Of a stretch of 8,730 nt of DNA, positions 1 through 6,510 are shown one piece after another. The stretch lies in the NCBI GenBank assembly GCA_902795625.1, contig CADBLW010000327.1, positions 1-8,730 of the forward strand. Direction: 5' to 3'. Under the pieces are notes generated by a model, which worked only from the letters and a program-made list of their open reading frames with translations, ran no database searches and was not told where the DNA came from. The stretch's first letter is position 1; each line of letters starts with the position of its first letter. The stretch comes from an uncultured Lachnospiraceae bacterium. Lineage in GTDB: Bacteria; Bacillota; Clostridia; Lachnospirales; Lachnospiraceae. The translations under genes and the position numbers were made by a program.

Positions 1-888
1 GCTTCCGACCTTCTCTTTGAGCCATCCGTGATATTGGCCGCGGCACACGGCGTCGCGCTCCATCTGCGTGGGGCTCTTGACGCGCTTGTAGGTGAAGTAG
101 TGATCATTTTCCTCATCATAGTACTTGCCGAGGGAAATACCGCAGCACTTGCTGTTGTACACCTCGCAGTCCTCGATGATCCAGCCCTTCGACCAGTGCG
201 GACCGATCATGCCGTCCTGGAACGCGGCGGGCGGAGCCCAGGTCGTTGCGGCCTTGGATACCTTGAATCCGGAAAATGTGATGTAGCCGATGCCGGTCTC
301 GGAAGGGAAGAAGCAGTTGCGGCGCACGTTGATCTCGACGGTCTCCTTGTTCGGGTCAAGCTCCCGGAAATTCGCGTAGATCACGGTCTCGTCGCCGTCC
401 TGCTCGGCATACCACTGGTACACGGATTCCTCCGGCTTCCAGGAGGGCTTGTAAACCTCTGCCTTGATGCAGTCCTCGAGGGATTCCGCCTCGTAGAGCG
501 CGCGGTCATTCACATAGACGCAGCCCGTGTGACGGATCGCGGAACCGAAGTACCAGTCGCCGTACACGCGCGTCGTGTAGGGGTTGTAGCTGCCGAACAC
601 GCCGTTGTTCACACGGGCGACCCAGACAGTGCCCTGATACGGCTTCCAGCCGGTCAAAACTTCCGCGCCGGTGATGTGCGCGCCGAGCGGTTCAGCGCTC
701 CGGTAGACGATGCGCGCGTCCTCGGTGCCCGCGTATCTCGGATTGACATATTCGCGGTAAATGCCCGGCGCGACGATGACCTCGTCACCGGGGCGGGCGA
801 CCTTCGCCGCCTCATTGATCCTTGTAAATGGCATCTGACGGCTGCCGTTGCCTTCTCTGCCGGCTGCCGCGTCAACATAATAAATCAT
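1..888 (-). CDS. GH120-type beta-xylosidase, N-terminal part (cut by window edge)
   Basis: The reverse strand reads open from an ATG at 888 to base 1 (296 residues, no stop), so the C-terminal half lies outside. It begins with a parallel beta-helix opening (YYVDAAAGREGNGS at 3-16, then PGDEVIVAPGIYREYVNP at 33-50). It then carries blocks I recall from Thermoanaerobacterium XylC, the founding GH120 beta-xylosidase: FGSYNPY (98-104), YGDWYF (109-114), ETVEINVRRNCFFPSETGI (182-200), ATTWAPP (214-220) and HWSKGWIIEDCEVYNSKCCG (231-250). GH120 enzymes release xylose from xylo-oligosaccharides. The nucleophile and acid/base of XylC lie later in the chain (around residues 380-405), so activity cannot be judged here. 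There is no signal peptide, which suggests action on imported oligosaccharides in the cytoplasm. GGAGG at 897-901 (minus strand) gives good spacing to the ATG. The family match is from memory, not a search; a general beta-helix (DUF1565-like) protein is the fallback. Confidence 0.85.
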   Translation of the reverse strand, partial: MIYYVDAAAGREGNGSRQMPFTRINEAAKVARPGDEVIVAPGIYREYVNPRYAGTEDARIVYRSAEPLGAHITGAEVLTGWKPYQGTVWVARVNNGVFGSYNPYTTRVYGDWYFGSAIRHTGCVYVNDRALYEAESLEDCIKAEVYKPSWKPEESVYQWYAEQDGDETVIYANFRELDPNKETVEINVRRNCFFPSETGIGYITFSGFKVSKAATTWAPPAAFQDGMIGPHWSKGWIIEDCEVYNSKCCGISLGKYYDEENDHYFTYKRVKSPTQMERDAVCRGQYHGWLKEKVGS

Positions 889-922
889 GGTGTAAACCTC
901 CGTAACATTGGATTCATCGAAC

Positions 923-951
923 ATTTTACCATGTACTGTTTTGTTTGGAAA
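923..951 (-). promoter_or_regulatory. Promoter for the GH120 gene, extended -10
   Basis: Read on the minus strand: -35 TTTCCA (946-951), a 17-base spacer, then -10 TAAAAT (923-928) preceded by TGG, giving the extended form TGGTAAAAT. Transcription would start near 916, leaving a leader of about 30 bases with the ribosome site GGAGG at 897-901. The -35 matches the consensus at four of six positions. Inferred from sequence only. Confidence 0.5.
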
Positions 952-1064
952 TGGCTTTTGTCAGCATTTGAACACGGAATCTGCGGAATTCCGGCGAGGT
1001 AATCCGGCACGTCAAAAATTCGTAAAAATGCACAAAAAAGCATTGTATAACGCCAAATAAAATG

Positions 1065-1093
1065 TTTACTTTCGCACTCTGCCATGGTATTAT
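1065..1093 (+). promoter_or_regulatory. Promoter for trxA and probably the downstream gene run
   Basis: The -35 TTTACT (1065-1070), a 17-base spacer and the -10 TATTAT (1088-1093) preceded by TGG (extended -10, TGGTATTAT) form a good sigma-A type promoter. The start would be near 1100, leaving a leader of about 125 bases. It is the only strong plus-strand promoter I see before the closely spaced genes that follow. Confidence 0.65.
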
Positions 1094-1099
1094 CAAGAT

Positions 1100-1224
1100 A
1101 GGCGTTCTGTACGCTCCGAAACCTCTTCGGACGCGGCGTCACAGAGCGTCGGAGGAAGCCCTTTCGGGGCATGGGAAGTGAGAGGAGAGACGCCGCTTTC
1201 GCGGCGAAGAAAGGAGTTTACGGA
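1100..1224 (+). promoter_or_regulatory. Hairpin-rich 5' leader of trxA
   Basis: Three local hairpins are visible: TCCGAA/TTCGGA (1115-1120 with 1126-1131), GCCC/GGGC (1158-1161 with 1167-1170) and CGCCGC/GCGGCG around a TTTC loop (1191-1206). The left arm of the last is part of GACGCCGC (1189-1196), which can instead pair over eight bases with GCGGCGTC (1133-1140), so the two foldings exclude each other. CCTTTC (1160-1165), in the second hairpin, is complementary to GAAAGG (1209-1214), which overlaps the ribosome site AAGGAG (1211-1216). No U-run follows any hairpin, so if this is regulatory, control of translation is likelier than attenuation. No known riboswitch class was recognised. Confidence 0.4.
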
Positions 1225-1536
1225 ATGAGTGATCTGAATGTGAGCAGAGCCAAGTTTGAAGAGCTGATCGCGGGTGACCTGCCTGTGCTTGTGGATTTCT
1301 GGGCATCCTGGTGCGGACCCTGCCGGATGATGGCACCGATCGTCGAGGAGATTGCGAAGGAGCACACCGGGATCGCGGTTGCCAAGATCAATGTCGATGA
1401 CGAGCCCGAGCTCGCGCAGAAGTATAAGGTGATGAACATCCCGACGCTTTTATTGTTCCGCGGCGGGGATATCATCAAGAGACAGATCGGAGCGGTGAGC
1501 AAGAGCCGCCTCGAGGAGATGTTTAAGGATCTGTGA
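1225..1536 (+). CDS. trxA: Thioredoxin
   Basis: This is a 103-residue protein, the normal length for a stand-alone thioredoxin. It reduces protein disulfides in the cytoplasm and is recharged by thioredoxin reductase, which is not in this window. The active site WCGPC is at residues 29-33, the buried Asp at 24 (VDFWASWC) and the cis-proline at 73 (NIPT). The start is ATG 1225, eight bases after AAGGAG (1211-1216). An in-frame ATG at 1171 would add 18 residues not typical of the family and has only a distant GGAGG (1151-1155), so it is rejected. A 113-base gap without a clear terminator leads to the flavodiiron gene, so co-transcription is possible. Placement beside an oxygen/NO-reducing enzyme suggests a role in oxidative stress. 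Confidence 0.97.
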   Translation: MSDLNVSRAKFEELIAGDLPVLVDFWASWCGPCRMMAPIVEEIAKEHTGIAVAKINVDDEPELAQKYKVMNIPTLLLFRGGDIIKRQIGAVSKSRLEEMFKDL

Positions 1537-1649
1537 CACCGTGTGCGTGCGGTATGACCGTGCCCGGAGGCTGTGAGTGCCGGGTCCGGCGAACTGCGGC
1601 CATGGATCATGACAATGAATTACTGCTGTGAAATACGGAGGAGCGCATC

Positions 1650-3446
1650 TTGACTACCATTACGAAGGACATCATTTATGTAGGTGTGAACGATCATCAG
1701 ATCGATCTGTTTGAGGGACAGTACGACGTGCCGAACGGCATGGCGTACAACTCGTACTGCATCCTGGACGAGAAGATCGCGGTCATGGACACCGTGGACC
1801 GGAATTTTACGCATGAGTGGCTGGACAATGTCGCCGGCGCTCTCGGCGGAAGGAAACCGGATTATCTCGTCGTACAGCACATGGAGCCGGATCACTCCGC
1901 CAACATTGTGAATTTCATGAAGACCTACCCGGAGGCGAAGATCGTTTCGTCCCAAAAGGCTTTCACGATGATGAAGAATTTCTTCGGAACCGAGTTTGAG
2001 GATTGCCGCGTCGTGATCGGCGACGGCGATACGCTCGCTCTCGGCCGCCACACGCTCACCTTTGTGGCTGCACCCATGGTGCACTGGCCGGAGGTCGTGA
2101 TGACCTACGACAGCTGCGACAAGGTGTTGTTTTCCGCGGACGGCTTCGGCAAATTCGGAGCCCTCGACGTGGAGGAGGACTGGGCTTGCGAGACGAGACG
2201 GTACTACTTCGGCATCGTCGGCAAATACGGCGTACAGGTGCAGAACGTCTTAAAGAAGGCCGCCGGCCTTGAAATCGCGATCATCTGTCCGCTGCACGGA
2301 CCGGTGCTGTCGGACAATCTCGGATACTATCTGGGACTGTACAACACGTGGTCGTCATACACGGCGGAGACGGACGGCATCGTCGTGTGCTACACCTCCG
2401 TCTACGGCAACACGAAGCAGGCGGCTTTGCTGCTGGCGGATAAGCTGAAGGCGTACGGTGCTCCGAAGGTGGCGGTCAACGATCTCGCCCGCTGTGATAT
2501 GGCGGAGGCTGTGGAGGACGCATTCCGCTACAGCAAGCTGGTGCTCGCGACTACCACGTACAACGCGGACATTTTCCCCTTCATGAAGGAGTTTATCAAC
2601 CACCTGACCGAGCGCGGGTACCGCAACCGCACGATCGGCATCATCGAGAACGGTTCGTGGGCGCCCCAGGCGGCGAAGACGATCCGCGCGATGCTGGAGC
2701 CGTGCAAGAACCTGACCTTCTGCGACACCACCGTGAAGATCATGTCGGCACTCAACGACGAGTCGAAGCAGCAGGTGGATTCGCTTGCGAAGGAGCTGTG
2801 CGCCGAGTACCTTGCGATGCAGGGTGACAGCGTGAGCAAGAACGATTTTTCGGCGCTGTTCCGCATCGGCTACGGCCTCTATGTGGTCACGTCCCACGAC
2901 GGCGCGAAGGACAACGGCCTGATCGTCAACACGGTATCGCAGGTGACGAGATCGCCGAACCGCGTCTGTGTGTGCATCAACAAGCAGAATTATTCCCATC
3001 ACATCATCAAACAGACAGGTGTGATGAACGTCAACTGTCTCTCGGTGGACGCGCCGTTCTCGGTGTTTGAGGATTTCGGCTTCCGAAGCGGCCGCACTGT
3101 CGACAAGTTTGAGGGCATGGAGACCCTTCGCTCGGAAAATGGACTGATCGTCCTTCCGCGCTATGTGAACGCGTTCATGTCCCTCAAGGTGGAGCAGTAC
3201 CTCGACCTCGATACGCACGGCATGTTCATCTGCAGCGTCACCGAGGCGCGCGTGCTGTCCGACCGCGAGACGATGACGTACACGTATTATCAGAACTATG
3301 TGAAGCCGAAGCCGCAGACGGAAGGCAAGAAGGGCTGGGTCTGCAAGGTGTGCGGCTATGTCTACGAGGGCGACGAGCTGCCGGACGACATTGTATGCCC
3401 GCTGTGCAAGCACGGAGCGGCGGATTTTGAACCGATCGAACAGTGA
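1650..3446 (+). CDS. fprA: Flavodiiron protein fused to flavin reductase and rubredoxin (FprA-Hrb fusion)
   Basis: This 598-residue multidomain protein is predicted to reduce O2 to water or NO to N2O in the cytoplasm. Domains in order: metallo-beta-lactamase-like diiron domain (about 1-240) with HMEPDH at 77-82, His145, Asp164 and His216, so the iron ligands are intact; flavodoxin domain (about 243-390) with the FMN loop TSVYGNT (249-255); flavin reductase-like domain (about 397-550); and a C-terminal rubredoxin (561-598) with CKVC (565-568) and CPLC (583-586). The last two domains together resemble Moorella Hrb, the separate high-molecular-weight rubredoxin that passes NADH electrons to FprA, so one chain may hold the whole path. 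Only 14 residues separate the two CxxC pairs, against about 29 in classic rubredoxin, as in the short-spaced rubredoxin of clostridial multidomain flavodiiron proteins. The start is TTG 1650, six bases after GGAGGAG (1637-1643). Whether O2 or NO is preferred cannot be read from sequence. Confidence 0.95.
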   Translation: MTTITKDIIYVGVNDHQIDLFEGQYDVPNGMAYNSYCILDEKIAVMDTVDRNFTHEWLDNVAGALGGRKPDYLVVQHMEPDHSANIVNFMKTYPEAKIVSSQKAFTMMKNFFGTEFEDCRVVIGDGDTLALGRHTLTFVAAPMVHWPEVVMTYDSCDKVLFSADGFGKFGALDVEEDWACETRRYYFGIVGKYGVQVQNVLKKAAGLEIAIICPLHGPVLSDNLGYYLGLYNTWSSYTAETDGIVVCYTSVYGNTKQAALLLADKLKAYGAPKVAVNDLARCDMAEAVEDAFRYSKLVLATTTYNADIFPFMKEFINHLTERGYRNRTIGIIENGSWAPQAAKTIRAMLEPCKNLTFCDTTVKIMSALNDESKQQVDSLAKELCAEYLAMQGDSVSKNDFSALFRIGYGLYVVTSHDGAKDNGLIVNTVSQVTRSPNRVCVCINKQNYSHHIIKQTGVMNVNCLSVDAPFSVFEDFGFRSGRTVDKFEGMETLRSENGLIVLPRYVNAFMSLKVEQYLDLDTHGMFICSVTEARVLSDRETMTYTYYQNYVKPKPQTEGKKGWVCKVCGYVYEGDELPDDIVCPLCKHGAADFEPIEQ

Positions 3447-3484
3447 CCGGAATGACAGAAGACAATTGAACGAGGTAAGAAACG

Positions 3485-4615
3485 ATGATGGAAAAAAGAG
3501 TGATGCCGACCACCGGAACCGAGAACTCATTGCTTGGTTTCGGCTGCATGCGTTTTCCGACGAAGGACGGCAAGATTGACTATGAGCGCTCCGCGAAGAT
3601 GATCGACATGGCGTACAACGCCGGTGTGACATATTACGATGTCGCGTATCCGTATCACGGAGGCGAGGCGGAGCCGGTTCTCGGTAAGATTTTGAAGAAG
3701 TACGACAGGAGCACGTTCCATCTGGCAACGAAGCTGCCTTGCTGGGAGGTTCACAGTCTCGACGACGCGAAGAGACTGTTTGCGTACCAGCTGGAGCGTC
3801 TGCAGGTGGACTATGTGGATTACTATCTGCTGCATGCATTGGACATCAACCGCTTCCGCGAGATGGTGTCGTACGGCGTGCCGGAGTATCTGGCGGAGAT
3901 GAAGGAGCAGGGTAAGATCCGCAACCTCGGATTTTCCTTCCACGACAAATACGAGTCGTTCGTTGAGATCATCAACTACCGCGACTGGGACTTCTGCCAG
4001 ATTCAATACAATTATATGGACCGCGAGGAGCAGGCCGGTGACAAGGGCGTTGCACTCGCGACAGAGAAGGGAATCCCGCTTGTGATCATGGAGCCCATCA
4101 AGGGCGGTACGCTGGCGGTTCTGCCGGACGAGGTCATGGAGCCTTTCCGCGCGATACGTCCGGATGCTTCCGCGGCTTCCTGGGCGCTTCGGTTTGTGGC
4201 AAGCCGTCCGATCATCAAGGTGATCCTGAGCGGAATGTCCGCGGAGGAGCAGGTGGCGGACAACCTGAATACCTTTACCAACTACGAGCCCATGACGGAA
4301 GAGGAGCTGGCGGCGGTCGATGAGGTGACCGCGAGGATCCGTGCTCGCGTGCGCAATGGCTGCACGGGCTGCCGGTACTGCATGCCATGCCCGAACGGTG
4401 TGGATATTCCGAGAAACTTCTCCGTGTGGAACAAGTTCGGAATGTATGCCAACGTCGGCAGCACGCGCTGGGACTGGAGCCGTATACCGGACGACGCGAA
4501 GGCGAAGAACTGCGTGGAGTGCGGCGCCTGCGAGGCGGCGTGCCCGCAGCATCTCTCCATCCGCGAGAACCTGGCAACGCTGCAGGCCGAGCTCGACGCG
4601 GCAACCGCGGAGTGA
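3485..4615 (+). CDS. Aldo/keto reductase with C-terminal 2[4Fe-4S] domain
   Basis: This 376-residue protein has an aldo/keto reductase barrel (about 1-285) followed by a ferredoxin-like tail (COG1453 type). The catalytic tetrad is intact: Asp52 and Tyr57 (YDVAYPY, 51-57), Lys83 (ATKLP) and His117 (LLHALD). The tail has Cys293, 296, 299 and 302 (CTGCRYCMPCP) and Cys343, 346, 349 and 353 (CVECGACEAACP), enough for two 4Fe-4S clusters. The family probably couples carbonyl/alcohol chemistry to electron transfer; the substrate is unknown. The gene lies 38 bases after the flavodiiron gene, with GAGGT at 3472-3476. ATG 3485 and ATG 3488 are both possible starts, differing by one residue. The close spacing suggests co-transcription and perhaps a shared redox role, but no partnership is shown by the sequence. 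Confidence 0.93.
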   Translation: MMEKRVMPTTGTENSLLGFGCMRFPTKDGKIDYERSAKMIDMAYNAGVTYYDVAYPYHGGEAEPVLGKILKKYDRSTFHLATKLPCWEVHSLDDAKRLFAYQLERLQVDYVDYYLLHALDINRFREMVSYGVPEYLAEMKEQGKIRNLGFSFHDKYESFVEIINYRDWDFCQIQYNYMDREEQAGDKGVALATEKGIPLVIMEPIKGGTLAVLPDEVMEPFRAIRPDASAASWALRFVASRPIIKVILSGMSAEEQVADNLNTFTNYEPMTEEELAAVDEVTARIRARVRNGCTGCRYCMPCPNGVDIPRNFSVWNKFGMYANVGSTRWDWSRIPDDAKAKNCVECGACEAACPQHLSIRENLATLQAELDAATAE

Positions 4616-4648
4616 GACCGCGAAAAATGAAGATCTGAGGTTTTTTGT

Positions 4649-5317
4649 TTGAATATCAAGGCTGTGATTTTTGATCTGGACGGTACGCTGATCGATACCG
4701 AGAGGCTGTACCGCATGTACTGGCCGAAGGCACTTGCTCATTTCGGCTATGATCTGTCGGATGAGAGAGCGCTCATGCTGCGTTCGCTCGGACGGCCCTT
4801 CGCGCCGGAGCAGTTTAAGAAATGGTTCGGCGAGGATTTTGACTATCCGAAGGTGCGTGCCTGCCGCAAGGAGCTGATCGAGGCGCATATCGCCGAGTTC
4901 GGCGTCGATGCGAAGCCCGGAGTCCGGGAACTTACGGACCGGCTTGCGGAGATGGGAATCACGGTTGCCATAGCAACGGCCACCGATCCGGAGAGAACGC
5001 AGAGGTATCTTGCGCTGGCGGGGCTGCAGGGCATTTTCCGAACCGTAATCAGCGCGACGATGGTGCCTCACGGAAAGCCGGCGCCCGACATATACCTGTA
5101 TGCCTGCGAGCAGCTGGGGCTGTCGCCGCAGGAGTGCATCGCGGTGGAGGACGCGCCGAACGGCGTGCGCAGCGCGTATGCGGCAGGGTGCCGTGTCGTG
5201 ATGGTTCCGGACCAGACGGAGCCGGATGAGGATCTGCTGCCGATGCTATACGCAAGAGTGGATTCCCTGAGCGACATTGTCGGTCTTGTGAGAGGAAAGG
5301 AATACGAAGAACAGTAA
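4649..5317 (+). CDS. HAD-superfamily phosphatase, beta-phosphoglucomutase-like
   Basis: This 222-residue soluble enzyme has the HAD motifs in order: motif I DLDGTLIDTE (9-18) with nucleophile Asp9 and acid/base Asp11; motif II around Thr110 (VAIATATD); motif III Lys143 (GKPAPD); and motif IV Glu167-Asp168 (VEDAPNG). The helical cap inserted after motif I (about 15-85) makes it subclass IA, the group of beta-phosphoglucomutase and sugar-phosphate phosphatases. The substrate cannot be told; the GH5 gene 34 bases downstream makes a sugar phosphate reasonable. The start is TTG 4649, with GAGGT (4637-4641) seven bases upstream; no ATG gives motif I its normal N-terminal position. It lies 33 bases after the aldo/keto reductase stop. 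Confidence 0.9.
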   Translation: MNIKAVIFDLDGTLIDTERLYRMYWPKALAHFGYDLSDERALMLRSLGRPFAPEQFKKWFGEDFDYPKVRACRKELIEAHIAEFGVDAKPGVRELTDRLAEMGITVAIATATDPERTQRYLALAGLQGIFRTVISATMVPHGKPAPDIYLYACEQLGLSPQECIAVEDAPNGVRSAYAAGCRVVMVPDQTEPDEDLLPMLYARVDSLSDIVGLVRGKEYEEQ

Positions 5318-5351
5318 GAAGACAGTATCGCCGGAGGGCGAGAGGTGACCT

Positions 5352-6419
5352 ATGGAAAATCAGGAGAACAGCAGAACGGCTGAGCCTGCGCGCACTGCAG
5401 TTGCGCAGATGAAGCTCGGCTGGAATCTCGGAAATACGTTCGACTGTCACGGAAGCTGGTTTGAACAGATCCGCATGGAGACGGCATGGGGCAATCCCAT
5501 CACGTCGCGGGAGCTGATCAAGATGCTGGCGGGCAGCGGTTTCGGCGCGATACGCATTCCCGTGACCTGGTATCCGCATATGGATGAGAGCGGACTGATC
5601 GACCCGGACTGGATGAAACGCATCCGGCGAGTCGTGAGGATGTCCATAGCGGAGGGTATGTACTGTATTATTGACGTTCATCATGACGCAGGGGACATGC
5701 GAAGCTACGGAGGCGGCTGGATTCGCGCGGAACGCAACAATTACATGGCCAACCGTGACCGCGTGGCCTATATGTGGGAGCAGATCGCAGAGTATTTTGC
5801 GGAGGAGTCCGACAAGCTGCTCTTTGAGGGCTTCGGCGATATCCTGAACGATGACAGCGAGTGGGACATGCCGTCCGCGGAGGAGATCGAAGTAGTCAAC
5901 GAGTGGAATCAGCTGTTTGTGGACACGGTCCGCGCCACCGGCGGAGCCAACGCGACGCGCAACCTGATCGTCAATACCTATGCCGGAGGGTCAGGGGAGT
6001 ACGTCCTGGAGGGGTTTGCGATCCCGAAGGATACGGCGGAAGGGCATCTGATCGCGGGGTTCCATTCCTACGCGCCGATCGGATTTACCTCCCGTGCGGC
6101 GACCTGGGCGCGGCAGACGGATGTGTTTGATTTCCTGTGCGAGGAAGAGGTGGAGCGTCAGTTTGAGACCATCGACCGGGCGTTCGCGAACAGAGACATT
6201 CCCATTCTGATCGGTGAGTTCGGAGCAATGGAGCGGGCAAACACGAAGGAACGCGCCAAATACGTTTCCTTCTTCCTGGGACTTGCACGAGCGCGCGGAA
6301 TTCCGTGCTTTTACTGGGATGACGGTATGAACAAGAAATATGCCATCATATCACGGGTGGATGCCAAGGTACTCTACCCGGAGATTTTGCAGGCGATGAG
6401 GACAGCCGCGGGAGTGTGA
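5352..6419 (+). CDS. Cytoplasmic glycoside hydrolase family 5 protein with altered acid/base
   Basis: This 355-residue protein is a single GH5 (cellulase-like) barrel with no signal peptide, carbohydrate-binding module or dockerin. Family landmarks: GWNLGNTFD (23-31), ETAWGNP (43-49), the conserved Arg at 68 (IRIPVTW), DVHHD (108-112), HSY (238-240), the nucleophile Glu289 (ILIGEFG) and Trp322. Where GH5 enzymes have Asn-Glu in FExxNE, this protein reads FEGFGD (158-163), so the acid/base Glu is Asp163 and the preceding Asn is Gly162 (bases 5835-5840). Activity may be low or changed. If active, it would cut imported beta-glucan or xyloglucan-type oligosaccharides; the subfamily (GH5_4-like?) is not certain. 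ATG 5352 follows AGAGGT (5341-5346). The gene is 34 bases after the HAD gene and probably in its operon. Confidence 0.92.
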   Translation: MENQENSRTAEPARTAVAQMKLGWNLGNTFDCHGSWFEQIRMETAWGNPITSRELIKMLAGSGFGAIRIPVTWYPHMDESGLIDPDWMKRIRRVVRMSIAEGMYCIIDVHHDAGDMRSYGGGWIRAERNNYMANRDRVAYMWEQIAEYFAEESDKLLFEGFGDILNDDSEWDMPSAEEIEVVNEWNQLFVDTVRATGGANATRNLIVNTYAGGSGEYVLEGFAIPKDTAEGHLIAGFHSYAPIGFTSRAATWARQTDVFDFLCEEEVERQFETIDRAFANRDIPILIGEFGAMERANTKERAKYVSFFLGLARARGIPCFYWDDGMNKKYAIISRVDAKVLYPEILQAMRTAAGV

Positions 6420-6510
6420 GGGCGGCAGACATTGAAAGAGAACATAAGCGCGGGGCATTTTCCGAATGAGCGCGCATAGGGGTTACATTAAAAACAGGAG
6501 GGCTGGTATC

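Larger units (their letters stand above)
889..1224. promoter_or_regulatory. Divergent intergenic control region, GH120 gene / trxA
   Basis: These 336 bases separate the minus-strand GH120 gene from plus-strand trxA and contain no convincing gene. The half nearest GH120 is AT-richer and holds its promoter; 1065-1093 holds the trxA promoter; 1100-1224 is a GC-rich leader with several hairpins. Open frames crossing the region (for example 885-1172 and 1093-1365 on the minus strand) lack family motifs. I saw no clear operator; the short inverted repeat AATGC/GCATT (1027-1044) is too weak to name. Confidence 0.6.

Noticed and set aside
28..1002. 324-residue plus-strand open frame across the GH120 gene
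   Set aside because: It is antisense to a reading frame with clear GH120 motifs, shows no family motif and lacks a ribosome site; high GC keeps the opposite frame open.
1171..1224. 18-residue N-terminal extension of thioredoxin
   Set aside because: ATG 1171 has only a distant GGAGG, the extra residues are not typical of the family, and AAGGAG stands correctly before ATG 1225.
1554..1631. 25-codon open frame between trxA and the flavodiiron gene
   Set aside because: No ribosome site and no recognisable motif; probably chance.
2355..3839. 494-residue minus-strand open frame
   Set aside because: It spans the flavodiiron and aldo/keto reductase genes in antisense, is rich in Arg/His/Leu with no domain, and crosses two real gene ends.
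4603..4646. Hairpin plus T-run as a terminator before the HAD gene
   Set aside because: The CGCGG/CCGCG stem over the aldo/keto reductase stop is followed by A bases, and the T-run at 4641-4646 lies over 20 bases away, next to the HAD start.
3527..5071. 514-residue minus-strand open frame
   Set aside because: It is antisense to the aldo/keto reductase and HAD genes, both of which have intact catalytic motifs; composition is typical of a shadow frame.
6466..6510. Upstream ATG start for the acidic protein
   Set aside because: No ribosome site precedes 6466, while GGAGG at 6497-6501 is well placed for GTG 6511.
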